Below are positions 34,956 to 46,570 of a DNA stretch of 64,000 bases, piece after piece. Position 1 is the stretch's first letter. Each line of letters begins with the position of its first letter. Source of the DNA: Sorex araneus (taxonomy: Eukaryota > Chordata > Mammalia > Eulipotyphla > Soricidae); NCBI RefSeq assembly GCF_027595985.1, contig NC_073305.1, positions 114,772,259-114,836,258 on the forward strand, read 5' to 3'. The translations under genes and the position numbers were made by a program. A model generated the notes under the pieces. That model searched no databases and had not been told where the DNA came from. It was given only the letters and a program-made list of their open reading frames with translations.

Positions 34956-36267
34956 TCAACACTTATATGCTAACTTTTAAGTTAGGAAACCATTTCCTAA
35001 AATACCCTTTTTTTTCATTTCTATGAAAGGAGGAAAAGTCAATTTGAGAAAAGGAGCAATTAATTGCACATGACATTTTTTACACAGCAAATTAAAATCT
35101 GAAGGAAAGATCTCCTGCAACAACAGAAAGTTTCCTATATTCACAAATCATTCTTGGCCCATTAAGGTCGTTAGGGACCAAGTACGACAGTCAGTCATAA
35201 ATTATAAATTTTAACTCTGAATTAGCACTGTAATAGCAGTGACTATTGGCAAGTACAATCTAATGTACCCTTATGATTATTCTTTAGGAATTTTTTTGGT
35301 CTTTTCTGTAAGGATAATGTTTCCACAACACCAGCAGGGAGTGGAAAGGGCACTTTGTTGGGTCATACAACCATACAAAGACAGGATGGTTCTTAGAAAA
35401 CACAAGCTTGAAGCATTCATTTTCCAAATAAAGAAAAGCAAACTCACTTGGAATCACTCAACCCAGAGCAGCAGTTTTTGAAGACTCAGAAGATGACTAT
35501 CTACAATGAGTTCCTAAAATCTTGAATGAGATCAAGGAAGAAGGATTTTGTGAACCTTAAAAGGGCTCCAATAAGAGTGCTTGGGGTCGACTGTCAGTTC
35601 CTACAGTGCACAGAGCTGGGTTAATGCAGTAATGTAGCTAAAGTGCAGATCTTGGCCTCATTTTTAGTGGCTGTGTTCTTTGTTCTAGATCTGTAGATAC
35701 CATAAGTCCATGGATCAGCCCTGAATAACAATCTAGTTCAAGGAAGCAAGGGAAATAATTCTCCATTCTACCCTGCCCCATTAAACACGGATGACAGGAT
35801 AAGAAATGAAAACAGGCTTATGATGTTTTGTCATCAAATAGTAATGGGTTGTGTTCATCCTATTCCTGCAAGTGTTTAGAGCGTTTGCTCCCAAAAAAGA
35901 TTATGGGCAATGTTGAGTCATATGGAAGTCGTTCTGTTGTTCAAACCTTTCCAATCACAAACACCTTTAGGGACTTGTCTGTTAAGTCCCATTCTCAAGA
36001 TCTATTTCTAAACAACTGTTGTTGTGCATTAGCAACACGGCAGATGTATCTTAGCAGAATGTATTTTAATAGTAGAGACATTTCTGTAGAACAATGTCAG
36101 TGGATCACTGGAGCATTATGTCTGGATCTTGGTCTGATACAAATACCTTCTGAAAACAAAAAATAAATAAAAAAATAAAAAAACAAATCCTGCCCCAAAT
36201 GTCAAAGTTACATAAAAGGTGCCAACAATTTATCCTTCAACCTTCTCAGCACAAAATTGAAGATCTA
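34956..36267. other. Intronic non-coding DNA
   Basis: No repeat or coding exon recognised. A 112-codon plus frame (35828-36166) is unsupported. Confidence 0.4.
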
Positions 36268-36412
36268 AGGGCTAAGAAGATAGCTTAAGTAATAAGTCAC
36301 ATGCCTAACATGTGCAAGGCCCTGGGTTCTATTCCAGACAACCCAAGTCCACACAGGTAGTAGGTGTGGCTCCACTGCAGTCCACCCCCAGCACAGCTAG
36401 GATGGTCTCAAT
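36268..36412 (+). mobile_element. Old tRNA-derived SINE, diverged
   Basis: GGGCTAAGAAGATAGCTTAAG head and GCAAGGCCCTGGGTTCTATTCC B-box region. The body is too diverged for a subfamily call. Confidence 0.6.
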
Positions 36413-37685
36413 AAGAAAGTGAGTTATACTGATGACACGCTAAATTATGAGCAGAAATGAGGTATCCACTTTTTATTCTGATTGATTTATTCAGACTGGG
36501 TATGGTCTATGGATCTCAATGTTTAGCCACTTGATAATACTATGTAAAGAGATCTTTGTGATATGCACAACCTTGAATGAATCCTAATTGTAGGCTGCTC
36601 AAAAACTTTTAAAGACAATGTATAGAATGTTTATAATGGACGTTTCCTTCCTTCAAATGCATGTTATTATACATTTATCTTTCCCAAAACGGTTTCTCTA
36701 TGTACAAGCAGATTTTCAAGACAAACGTTGAAATTATGTGAAAATTCAACCACTAGATGGAGTGACTTTTATAAGCCCTCGGGAATCAATTTGTTATTCT
36801 ATTCAGTGGACACTGTTTCTGCTTTGGTTGAACAACTTCTCCTGCTGCTACAACATTTTAAGCATTCTACAAGTAAACTAATTAAAACATAAATAAGAAA
36901 ATATGTTATAGAAGGTTAAAATGGGTTATTACAATTGCCTACAAAAACCAAATATCTAATTACTTTTCTGGGACAAAAGGCCATTGAGAAAATTTAATAT
37001 ATTGATAAAAAATAGCTGTGAATATTTGGAATTCTGCCTCAAGAAAGTTAATTAAGATTGAGTAAAAAAAGTAGTTCTACTAAGAAATAAATGATATATT
37101 TATGCCGAGATGCAAAAAGAATGTCTCAGAAGCCCAAAATCAATTCTAATAACATATTCAAGTCATTTCTATTTTATGAAACATTTGGCTTTCCAATTTT
37201 CAAATATGAAATAATCAACACAAGTCATAACTCTGTGATGAAAAAGAATGAAAAATTATTTTCTATTATTATAGGGGCTAAAATGGAATATTTCATGAGA
37301 CACAATATTTGTTCAAACAGTCATAGGAATTAAAAATACCACAGCTTTGTAAATAATTCAATTTTTTTCCTGTCAGTTTCTCATTGGAATAATTTTAAAT
37401 AATTTTTATTATTATGTAAAACCAGCTTTTTATTACTGTATTCCCTCCAAAGATGATTTTTTTTAAAAAAATTGGGTACTTAAGCATCACCTATTTCAGT
37501 GGAAATGTTAAGTAAAAGCATTTTAGTGTGTACCAACTGTGAGAAATAAACAGAAAATATGCTTTAAAGATGCAAATCATTATGTAAAAACAGAACTGAA
37601 AGAACTGGGTTTCAGTGAAGATGCAAAAGAACGCTTTGCAGTTATAATTATGAAGTACATTTGCAAACTGGATGCAAGTACAGAT
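36413..37685. other. Intronic non-coding DNA
   Basis: AT-rich with nothing recognised. Confidence 0.4.
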
Positions 37686-37855
37686 TTTTTGGGGTTTTTT
37701 TTGGGGGGGGATCACACTAGCAGTGCTTAGAGGCTACTCCTAGTGCTTGGAGTTGCTCCTGGCTGTACTCAGGGGACTCTATGAGGTATGAGGTTAGAAC
37801 CTGGGCCTCCCACATGCAAAGCATGCTCTGAACCCATTAACTTTTCTCTCTGGCT
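37686..37855 (-). mobile_element. Diverged shrew SINE
   Basis: GGGATCACACTAGCAGTGC, GTACTCAGGGGACTCTATGAGG and TTTTCTCTCTGGC in antisense order. Confidence 0.75.
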
Positions 37856-38416
37856 AAGTCCAGAATCTTTATGCCACAAAACCATGAGGTAGTTATTATG
37901 GTGGGTACTCATTCAAGGTCAAACTCCTTCCTTAGGTTTATGTGGTATAATTATACTAAACAGTCACAGTGTTAAAGATTATGGAGACCTATGAAAAATA
38001 CTTAGTGGGAGGGAAAATAGAATTAACCTTTGAGAAGAATTGAGGTTAGATAGGAAGGAAGAAATTTTATGACTATTGGATTTTAGATCAATGAAATGGA
38101 TTGCTAAGGGAGCCTGCTCAGGATGAAGTAATCTCCCACAGATCTTTAAACCCAAGGTAATTCTACCTGACTGGAATAGCTAGCTTAAAAATAAAGCGTA
38201 AGGAGTGGCGAACCACTCAAAAGTTTTTTAAACTTCAGCTTAAGTCTTCTCTTTACATCTTTTCAGAAAACATCACTATATATTTGCCTAATAATGTCAC
38301 TTTAAAATGCAGCATATACTTACCCGGTATGCAAACATAATTGACATAAATTAAGACCCTCATACTATTTTCTCTATAAAATTTATGATCTTTGATAGGA
38401 TTGCTAGTCATTTCTT

Positions 38417-38471
38417 TCAACATTATTGAGAAGGAATTCATGCTTACAGAATTCCTTCTCAATAATGTTGA
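38417..38471. repeat. Perfect inverted repeat: 23-bp arms, 9-nt loop
   Basis: Arms 38417-38439 and 38449-38471 are exact reverse complements (each contains AACATTATTGAGAAGG or its complement and GAATTC). Loop ATGCTTACA. A G-run (AGGGGGGGGC) follows directly. It is not inside any transposon I can recognise. Confidence 0.97.
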
Positions 38472-41258
38472 GGGGGGGGCAGAGACTGTGGGGTAAAAAT
38501 AATTATGATTCCAACTTAAGCTTTTTTAAACTAGAAATGTTGGAGCCTATTCTTCTTTTCCCCAAACCATAAAATAATCTACCATAAGAAATGAACCCAG
38601 AAGATAAACTAAAATTGGAAAATTTGCAGTAAGCTCACGTAATGCAGATCCACTCAAATTATCTTCCAGAATTACCCTGGTAATTATGCAATTTACACTG
38701 CTTATAGCTGTAAAGTATCTTTCTAAAATACCTAAAAGTTATAAATACATGGAGATGTATCCCAAAGCACATTTTAGGGTCTATCTATTTATCAATCTGA
38801 ATCAGGCAGACTACTTTCTAATTATTTTATCAATGAAAATGGATCATAATTACTCATAACTAGTTTTCTGACCTAAGAATTAAAACCCCTCAAAGCTTTC
38901 CTTTAGTAATGAGTTAGATACTATTTCCAAAAGTAGATGTGTGCTTTCCAGAGCTAAATACCCACACATACAGAGACAGAGAATTCTTTGGATAATCTTT
39001 TGCCTACTTTGGTTATGTATTGAGTTGTTTAGATTTTCTTTTTCTCCATGGCATATTGCTTGCTCACCACCACAACTTTTTCAAAAGCTAGAGAAAACAT
39101 TTACAAATTCTGCTAGCAATGCATTGAAATGAGTTGAAAATCTGGTCCATTTAACATACTACACTGGAATAAACCAAAATACTCAGAAGAGTGGCATTAA
39201 ATCCCTCTTATGAAGAATGAGTCACAGTGATAAGCATATTACTTATGATATTGGTCTTATCGCTATGTTTTAAACAGAAATATGCTTAAACAACAGAAAA
39301 TAACATTATGAAATTTCCTTGTACAACTATACATATGTGAAATTAGAAATTTGTTCTTCATAACACTCACTGTAATTTGTCAATTTAAATGTAAATATCC
39401 TGGTACCTTCAATTCTAGGACTCACACTAAGTTCAGTCATCTTCTCTAAATATATGACCTGAAAGAATGAATGAAGAAATGAAGGAAGAGGGAAACCTGA
39501 TGTTTAAACATAAACTTTAAAAAACTACTTCCTACTTACATATATCTTATTTTAATTACATTTAAATAAACTACTGACATACACAATTTGTGAAACTGTT
39601 TTCCAGTATATTTAACTATCACAACAGATTGCCTGGCACATCTTTGGAAATGCTTCTGCTTTTCCTTAAAATGCAGTATTATGGACTTTGTTAATGGGAA
39701 TTAAAAAACAGATATTGCATGATCAAATTTAGGATATTGTATTTTATATCCTACAGTTAAATAATTTAATGGCATTGAGAATTGGTAATGGTGGTAAGGA
39801 ATTAAATGTCAGTTCAACAAATCCAAATTCTAAACAAATAAAAAATTCAAATTAAAACAGAAAAATAAGACATTAGGGTAATAAAATACTACACTCTTTG
39901 GGAAAACTGATTAGTCATCTGTTTTAGAGGACAAAAGAACTTAACTCCCCTTTTATTTGCCAAAAAATGCAAACTTTATTTGATAAAACATTTAAGAATA
40001 TAGAATACTATAAGAGGTTAAGGAAAAAAGCTTTCTAAAAAAGTACTGAGTCCCATCTACGCAATCTCAACTCACATATTCAAAAACAAAAGAAAACAAA
40101 CAAAGCCAAACTTTGAAAGCTTTCCTAAAGTGCAGGTGTGAAAATTCCTCCAGCTGGAACTAAAACAGAATTCATAGTATTCTAGAATAACTGCTATGCC
40201 TCTGCCAGGCCCATTTGCTCAGGTTTGGTGAATAAACAGTTTTCCCCTCAAAACCCACATGAAAACAACTATGAACCTGGAGAACTCCACAGCCACCAAG
40301 TTTCGAATTTAACCTGTCCAAATGAAACTTTTCAATTAGAATATAACACATAATTAGTTTACGTTCTATGTGGAAAGTAATTAAATATTGTAAAATATCA
40401 ATGAAAATGACATTAAAATATATTTGTAAGTGCAACTGTATAGAAAAACTCTATATTGAAGTAGTCTTTTTTTTCCTCCTTGTGGCACCTGTCCAGGGAA
40501 GAAATATGACCCAGGAAAGTTTTCAGTAAATATTTTATGTTAAGAACTAGCGGTATCACACTGATTGCTTTATGTAATGGCTCTGACCTATTATTACTGA
40601 TAGGTCATAAATTTACCTCTTATTGATGCAGGCAACTTTTAAGACAGCAAATCCTCTACCACCAACCCATTGAATAGTAACACTAGGAGACCACTAAAAA
40701 CCTCCTTCCTGCTTCCCCCTCACAAATTCCCTGTAGATTTATGTATGGTAACATGAAAATGTGTTACAGAGAACAAATATAACTGTTAATATACATTTGA
40801 TGATAAAGTAATAACCTTGTATGTTTTCTTCCAAATTTCTTTCTAAAAATAATCAATGACTAACAAGTAGTGAAAACATTGTTAGACCCATTAATCAATG
40901 TCTATGATAAAATAGTATAATCAGCTTGGGTATGTCTACCCTGGCATATCTGCAAGAGTCTAGAACACATAGGAGTGAAACAGAATTCTACCTGACCTGG
41001 AAAGTAAGAACAGTCTTGTTTGGTCTCAGGTGGAAACTTCCTTTCCCACGTCTTCAGAGTCCCTTCGAACAGCTGCCTTGAGTTTGGCACTTCCCCAAAT
41101 TCATACACTTAAGAGCATAATTCCAGGTTTGTATACACAAAGGCAATATGTCTAAATTTTTATTTTGGTCAAGATACAGTCTATGAAAATGTTTGGACAT
41201 GTATATAAAAGTGTGTTTATATATCCACTCATCTAAAAGCATGCTCTCTCCTCTTTCT
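38472..41258. other. Repeat-poor intronic DNA
   Basis: No SINE, L1 or gene recognised in about 2.8 kb of AT-rich sequence. Confidence 0.45.
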
Positions 41259-41357
41259 CATATATGTGCATATATATATACACACATATATATATGAGTG
41301 AGTATATATGTATATATGTATATCATAATATATATGTGTGAGTGTGTTTGTGTGTTG
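41259..41357. repeat. AT/ATGT-rich microsatellite
   Basis: Mixed TA, CA and TG units (ATATATATATACACACATAT ... GTGTGAGTGTG). Confidence 0.85.
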
Positions 41358-44269
41358 GTACCATATGTTTTCTTAATGACATTTACTACCTCTATTAGTC
41401 CAGAAAATATTTTGAAGAAATCCATAACATGTGATAAAGTTAATCTAGTCTGCTCTTGCAATATATAGATTAAGTGAGTTACATGATTAGCAAAACATAA
41501 CATAGCAATTCAGTGGCAGTGTGCTGAATCCCCAAACCCCTCCAAAACAGGTTCCATGCAGTCAGAATACAAAGTTAACATTATTTTAAGAACAGGATTA
41601 GGAAAGAGCTGAAGAGTCGGGCAGAGAAATAAGAAGTTAAATTATCACCAACACAAAGTATATAAACTGTTTTTATTTCCTCTTATTCATTAACTTCGCT
41701 ACTATGTCCAGTAAATAAAAGAAAAATCAGCAGAGCTTGGGAAATAGCAGCAATGTCATATCTAAACCTAGCCCTAGGATAGCGTTTTTAAACCATGTTG
41801 GATCCAGGTTGTTTCAGAGTCAAAAACAGAATTATAAATTATTTAAGCCACAGGCTGGTTTCACACTCACTAATTTGTCAGTTCAATTAGAAAATGATGA
41901 ATACAAAAATAGAAGAGACAGACTTACACTGGTTGGAGACATGGCATCCTTTTGCAGGAATGAAAGCTCTTCTGTGTTCTTCACGCAACTGAGCTAACAC
42001 AATTGCCCCCATAACAACAGGCAACGACCTAAAGGACAGGCTCCATCTTACTAACCAAATTCAAGACGCAGTAACCAAATCTGCTTTTATTCATCATGTT
42101 TTGGTAGGTATATCCAAATTCAATTCATCATTCTTTTATTGCAGTATTCCTGGGGAGCTCATTATAGGAAATAATCTCTTTCCTTACTAAGCCAACTGTT
42201 TTCTGGAAAGAAACATTTGGTAAGGGTGGTGACCTATGAACTGCTATTATCATTTCCATTTCATAACAGTTTATTCTTATACAACTAAGTATCTCCATTC
42301 TAATTCCATATACAGTATGCAATATAAAACCAAGCACCTGCCTAAATTTCCTGGTGATAAATGTGAATTCTAAGTCAAGGGAGAGAAGAATGTCATACAA
42401 TTGTTTTGAAGGAGTTTTTTTTTTTCAGGCTTGGTCTTAGAAATTAATAAGCTGACACTGCATGCTAAACACTTATCAGCACAATCAATGGGGCTGCTGC
42501 TTTCTTAAGAAAACAGGTAAACCAATTCAAGAAGCTTTCTCTTGGAAGAGATTGGAATATGCCACAAATATCCTAGTTCTGCTGGAGGATTTCATTTCCA
42601 GCCGTTTCATCCTGGTAACATTTAACAATTTCACTATTTTAACATTTTGAAATGCCAAAAAGAACATACTGATCCTGCAGCTAGGCTTATTAAAGAAGAG
42701 CAGTCTCACAGGCGAGACGGAGAGGCACATAGTCCACTGGGAAAAGGGTAGCAGAAAAAGACGGAAAACAGTGGCTAACCAAGCCAAGCTACACTCCAAC
42801 ATGAGATGGGATTTGCATCAGCATTTACAATTTCACAGGCCAAATTGAATAATGGCACCTATGGGCTATTTAAAGAACAAAGCTTCACATTTCCTTCATA
42901 AGCACAAATACTGATACTAGAAACTGAGAAACTGGGAGCATGAATGTCTCATTTGCCTTCCTCACCACAAGCATGCAAGCATAGTACTTTCAGTTCTGAA
43001 TGCTCAGAACTGAATGCCCTGTATCCCAAGGTTTTTCTACCCTCACATGGAGACTTCAGAACACAATGAGCCCTCTCCTTCTCACATACTTGATACAAAT
43101 CTCAGCCAAGATTGCTCCATGTTAGAGAGGTAGACATCTTTGGAACATAAAGATTTCTTGGATAGTAAATTCTGATAGTCTAAAATGGTCAGTTTTGAAA
43201 AAGCCAGGTCCATCATCAAATCTCCGGATCAACTACAGCAACTGTTCAACTGCTTTTGTGTCTACAAATAGTCACCTGCAATATGCAACATTTGTAATTT
43301 TGGTGGTACACGAATTCTGTTCGTGGCTAGAGTCAGAAAATAATCTGTCTCACTTAAGAAACTATGCACGGTCGTTTATTCTGATAACAAAATAATTATA
43401 CATGACTTAAGAGGGCGGGGGGGGGGGGGAGGAACACCAGGAAAAACAGGGACAGAGAAAAATCAATCAGCGCATCTTCCCTTGCAAACTGTCAGAAGGA
43501 TGGGATTAGAAAAGCAACACTTTAAATCAGATCAAGTCCTAGGGGAACCTTAAAGGTTGGCTGCTCCCAGCTTCTCAATATTCTGCAAAATAGATTGATG
43601 GTAGTGGTCACCCCACCGCTACTCAATGTCCACTGAGTTTCAGCTAAGAAATTGCATCCCCCATTGTTCAAACGCTATTAACTCGGTGATAAAAATGAGA
43701 AGCTCTGGGACCCATAGAGATCAACACCTTTAAAACCAGTAAATCTGTTTTAATCTCTTACTGGATTAAATGCCCAAGGATACTTAGTATCTCAAGAAAA
43801 CACCAAGAAAGGCAAGAAAAGCGCTTATTTTGAGGAACATAAAAACAAAAGAAACACAATGATTAACAGGTTATTAGTTTCCCCCATATGTTCCATATAA
43901 AACTAAAACTGCAAATATGCATGTCACTTTTAAACTTTCTGATGCCCAAAAGACAGTTTCTCATGTCCTATCACAGAAAACACATCTGCACTCAAGAGAT
44001 GATCGTTTGTGGAGACTGAGAGTCTTAGCAAAAGAAACGTCCTACAGAAACACATGAACTTTATCCATGTAATGGCTTATTCGAGTTTAAAAGGTTCCTT
44101 CGACAATCACATTTAGAAATTAGTCCAACGCAAATATATTTTTCCTCACGGAAGAGCGGTTCTTGTAGCTCTCTATTTTTTCAAATTTTATAGAAAAAGT
44201 TTATTATTCGACATACCTTTCTGTATAGGCTATTTCCTATTTGATTTGAAACAGTTTCTAGATCTGATG
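41358..44269. other. Repeat-poor DNA flanking the CpG island
   Basis: No transposon recognised; a G-run at about 43409-43430. Good candidate space for intronic CNR1 regulatory elements, but no specific element is identifiable by eye. Confidence 0.45.
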
Positions 44270-46570
44270 CAGAACCCGATCTCTCAGTCCGGGAAGGCTC
44301 CGTCGCGGATCCGGTTTACTGACATTCAGCACCAACTCAAGCGCCTGTTTTTCAAACATGCACAATCACACACTCACTGCCAGCCGACCCCCGCGCACGG
44401 CAGAGCCCTGGGCACACACGTTCAACCACTAAAGCATGGCAGGAACCCCCAGACGTAGCAGCAACACACCACGGTTGGGGGCTCCAGCGCTGAGTAAACA
44501 CCAACGCACGCGTCGCTCACACCCGTAACAACTCCCCGAAGGACACTTGGGGACCACGCTGGCCAGTACCCTAGAGGGCGGGAAGCAGCTAGGGAGGAAA
44601 AGTGTTTCCAAACGCAGCAACTCTGCCCGGCCTTACCCTTGGCATCCCCCGTCCTCGGGGGAGGAGAATCGCTCCCGCGGCCACTGCCCGCCGGCCGCAG
44701 GGGCATCGGCTTCCCGGCCCGAACCCCAAGGATGCCCCCCGCCCCAACCCCGCGACTCTCCGGAGAGCTCTGCGGGGAGCCCAGCGCCCCGCCCGCTCCC
44801 CCAGAAACGCACCCGCAACACGGGCGCCCTGGAGAGGCGGAGGCGGAGAAGCAGCGGCGGAGGCAGGGGGTGGCCGCGGTGGGCGCCGGGGACGCGGGCG
44901 CGCCTAGGTGGGGTGGCGCGGGGCGTGTGCCCTGCGTCGGTGGGTCCGCGACGCCCGCACCCGGGGCCGGGACTGGCGCCCCCTGGGTGGTTCCCGCCGC
45001 CCCGCGAGCCTCGCCCCTTCCTGGGCCGCGGCGCCGGGCTCCTCCCGCTCTCGCCCCGCCTGGCCCAGCGCGGGGAGCCCCCCGTCGCCTCCTCGCCTCG
45101 GCCCGCGCGCGCCGTCCCTGCCTCTCCCTCGGCTGGCGCTCGGGCTCTGGCTGCCTGGCGCTCGGGTCCCATTTATGAAGCGCGGTCCCATCACGTGTTA
45201 ATGAGCCTTTGTCCTGCCCTGGCAGCGGCGGCGGCGGCACAGACCCCGCCGAGGGAACTGAGCGGGGAGGGAGCCCGCGCGCCGCCCGCGCCTCCAAACT
45301 TTGCGGGCGCCGGAGACACGGCCCCGAGGCCGGAGAAGACCAGCCTGTCCGGCCCCTGTCACCTTACTTCGGGGCCGCCGTCGTGGCCCTCGGGGGACGG
45401 TGGGGGGGGATTCAGAGGCGAGGAGGGTGGGAAGAGAACCTTCCCCGTGGCGACCCCGCTGCCCTCCGAAATCACCTTCCACCCCGGCCGAGCCCCAGAC
45501 TGGCCAGTGCCCGCACCGCCCTCCACCTCGGGGCCACTCATCACGCGCAAGGCCAACACCTTAGCGCGGGGGTCACGTCTGGGGCAGCGGGTCGCGCCGG
45601 AAGGGGAGCGGGAGGGCGGGAGGGGGGAACAGTGGACAGGAGGTGGACAGGAGAGGCCGAGGCACTCCGGGATGGGCTCCGGGCCGAGGGTGCGGCTGCC
45701 TTGTGTCCCGCAACCCGGATCCCCCGCCAGCAGGCAGCGACCTAAACTTGGGGTTGGTAGGGAGCGGAGATGGGGTGTCGGGGAGCCTGGGGCGCCCTTG
45801 GCTACCTGGCGGCGGCCGCGCGCAGCCACCTGTGCTCCGCCCTCGGGGCAGCGCCGGCCCCCGCCGCCCCCTCGCGGCGCGGACACTCGCGCCCGCCCCC
45901 CAGGCCGGCCCGGCAGCAAACAGTTGGGCTCCGTAGGCGGCTGGCGCGGCGCCTCCCCGCCGGCGCGTCCCCTCCCCGACCACCCGGGGGCGCGGCTCCT
46001 CGGCCCCGCGGCTCGGGAGCTGGACTCTCCCACCGCAGACCCCGACCCCCACCCCACCTCCAGGGCCCGGAGCGGGGCGCGCGGGACTCGGGGTGAGAGG
46101 CGGCGGCGGCGGGGGAGGGGGGCGTGCAGCCGCGGCAGGAATTAGGGGACACATGCTCGCTAATTGGTTTCCACTCTCAGCCGCCGTCTGCCTCCCCGCG
46201 AGCACGGATCAAACCTTAATTGGTCTTTACATTTATCATGGTGAATTGCAGAGCCACGCACGGGCCGTGGCTGGGGCGGAGAAGGCGCCTTCCCACCCCC
46301 AGCCCGGGCCGCGCGGGGCCGACCCGACTCTGCATCGCCCCCCACCCCCGCCTCTCGTGAGTTGTATCGGGAGACTAGGGCTCAGTTTCCACCTGCTGCT
46401 GGAGTCACGTCGCTACGCATCCCCTCACTCCTCCGCCCCCGGCCAAAGGCGCAGAGCTCGCGGCCAGCCCTGCTGCTCTGCCGGGCCGCCTCGGTGTTCA
46501 TTTCCTGACCGTTCCTGCACATTCTACCCCAACCCTGATCCCCGCCGCGTCTATTCCCCTTCTGATCGCC
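44270..46570 (-). promoter_or_regulatory. CNR1: CpG island: probable CNR1 promoter and non-coding first exon region
   Basis: An abrupt block of very GC-rich, CpG-dense sequence in otherwise AT-rich DNA, about 25-27 kb upstream of the CNR1 ATG. The spacing matches the CNR1 promoter as I recall it from human. It contains GC-box-like G/C runs, a palindromic CACGTG E-box at 45192-45197, TCACGTC motifs near 45573 and 46403, and two ATTGG (minus-strand CCAAT) boxes at 46163-46167 and 46219-46223. Long open frames on both strands encode only Pro/Arg/Gly/Ala-rich low-complexity sequence and reflect the scarcity of stop codons. The exact transcription start is not visible. Confidence 0.8.
44629..44642 (-). 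promoter_or_regulatory. Candidate first-exon splice donor
   Basis: The minus strand reads CAAGGGTAAGG here, with GT at 44636-44635, a good donor match at the CNR1-body side of the CpG island. Splicing to the acceptor at 19485 would remove an intron of about 25 kb. It is one of several possible donors and needs transcript data. Confidence 0.3.

Larger units (their letters stand above)
19485..44634 (-). other. CNR1: Inferred large 5' intron of CNR1
   Basis: Everything between the predicted donor and acceptor. The half nearer the coding exon is dense in L1 and SINE insertions; the half nearer the promoter (about 38-44 kb) is nearly free of them. Additional alternative 5' exons, known in human CNR1, could lie inside but are not recognisable by eye. 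Confidence 0.5.

Noticed and set aside
44422..46145. Several long open frames on both strands, up to 532 codons
   Set aside because: They lie in the CpG island, overlap in many frames, and encode Pro/Arg/Gly/Ala-rich low-complexity sequence. GC-rich DNA has few stop codons, and no domain is recognisable.
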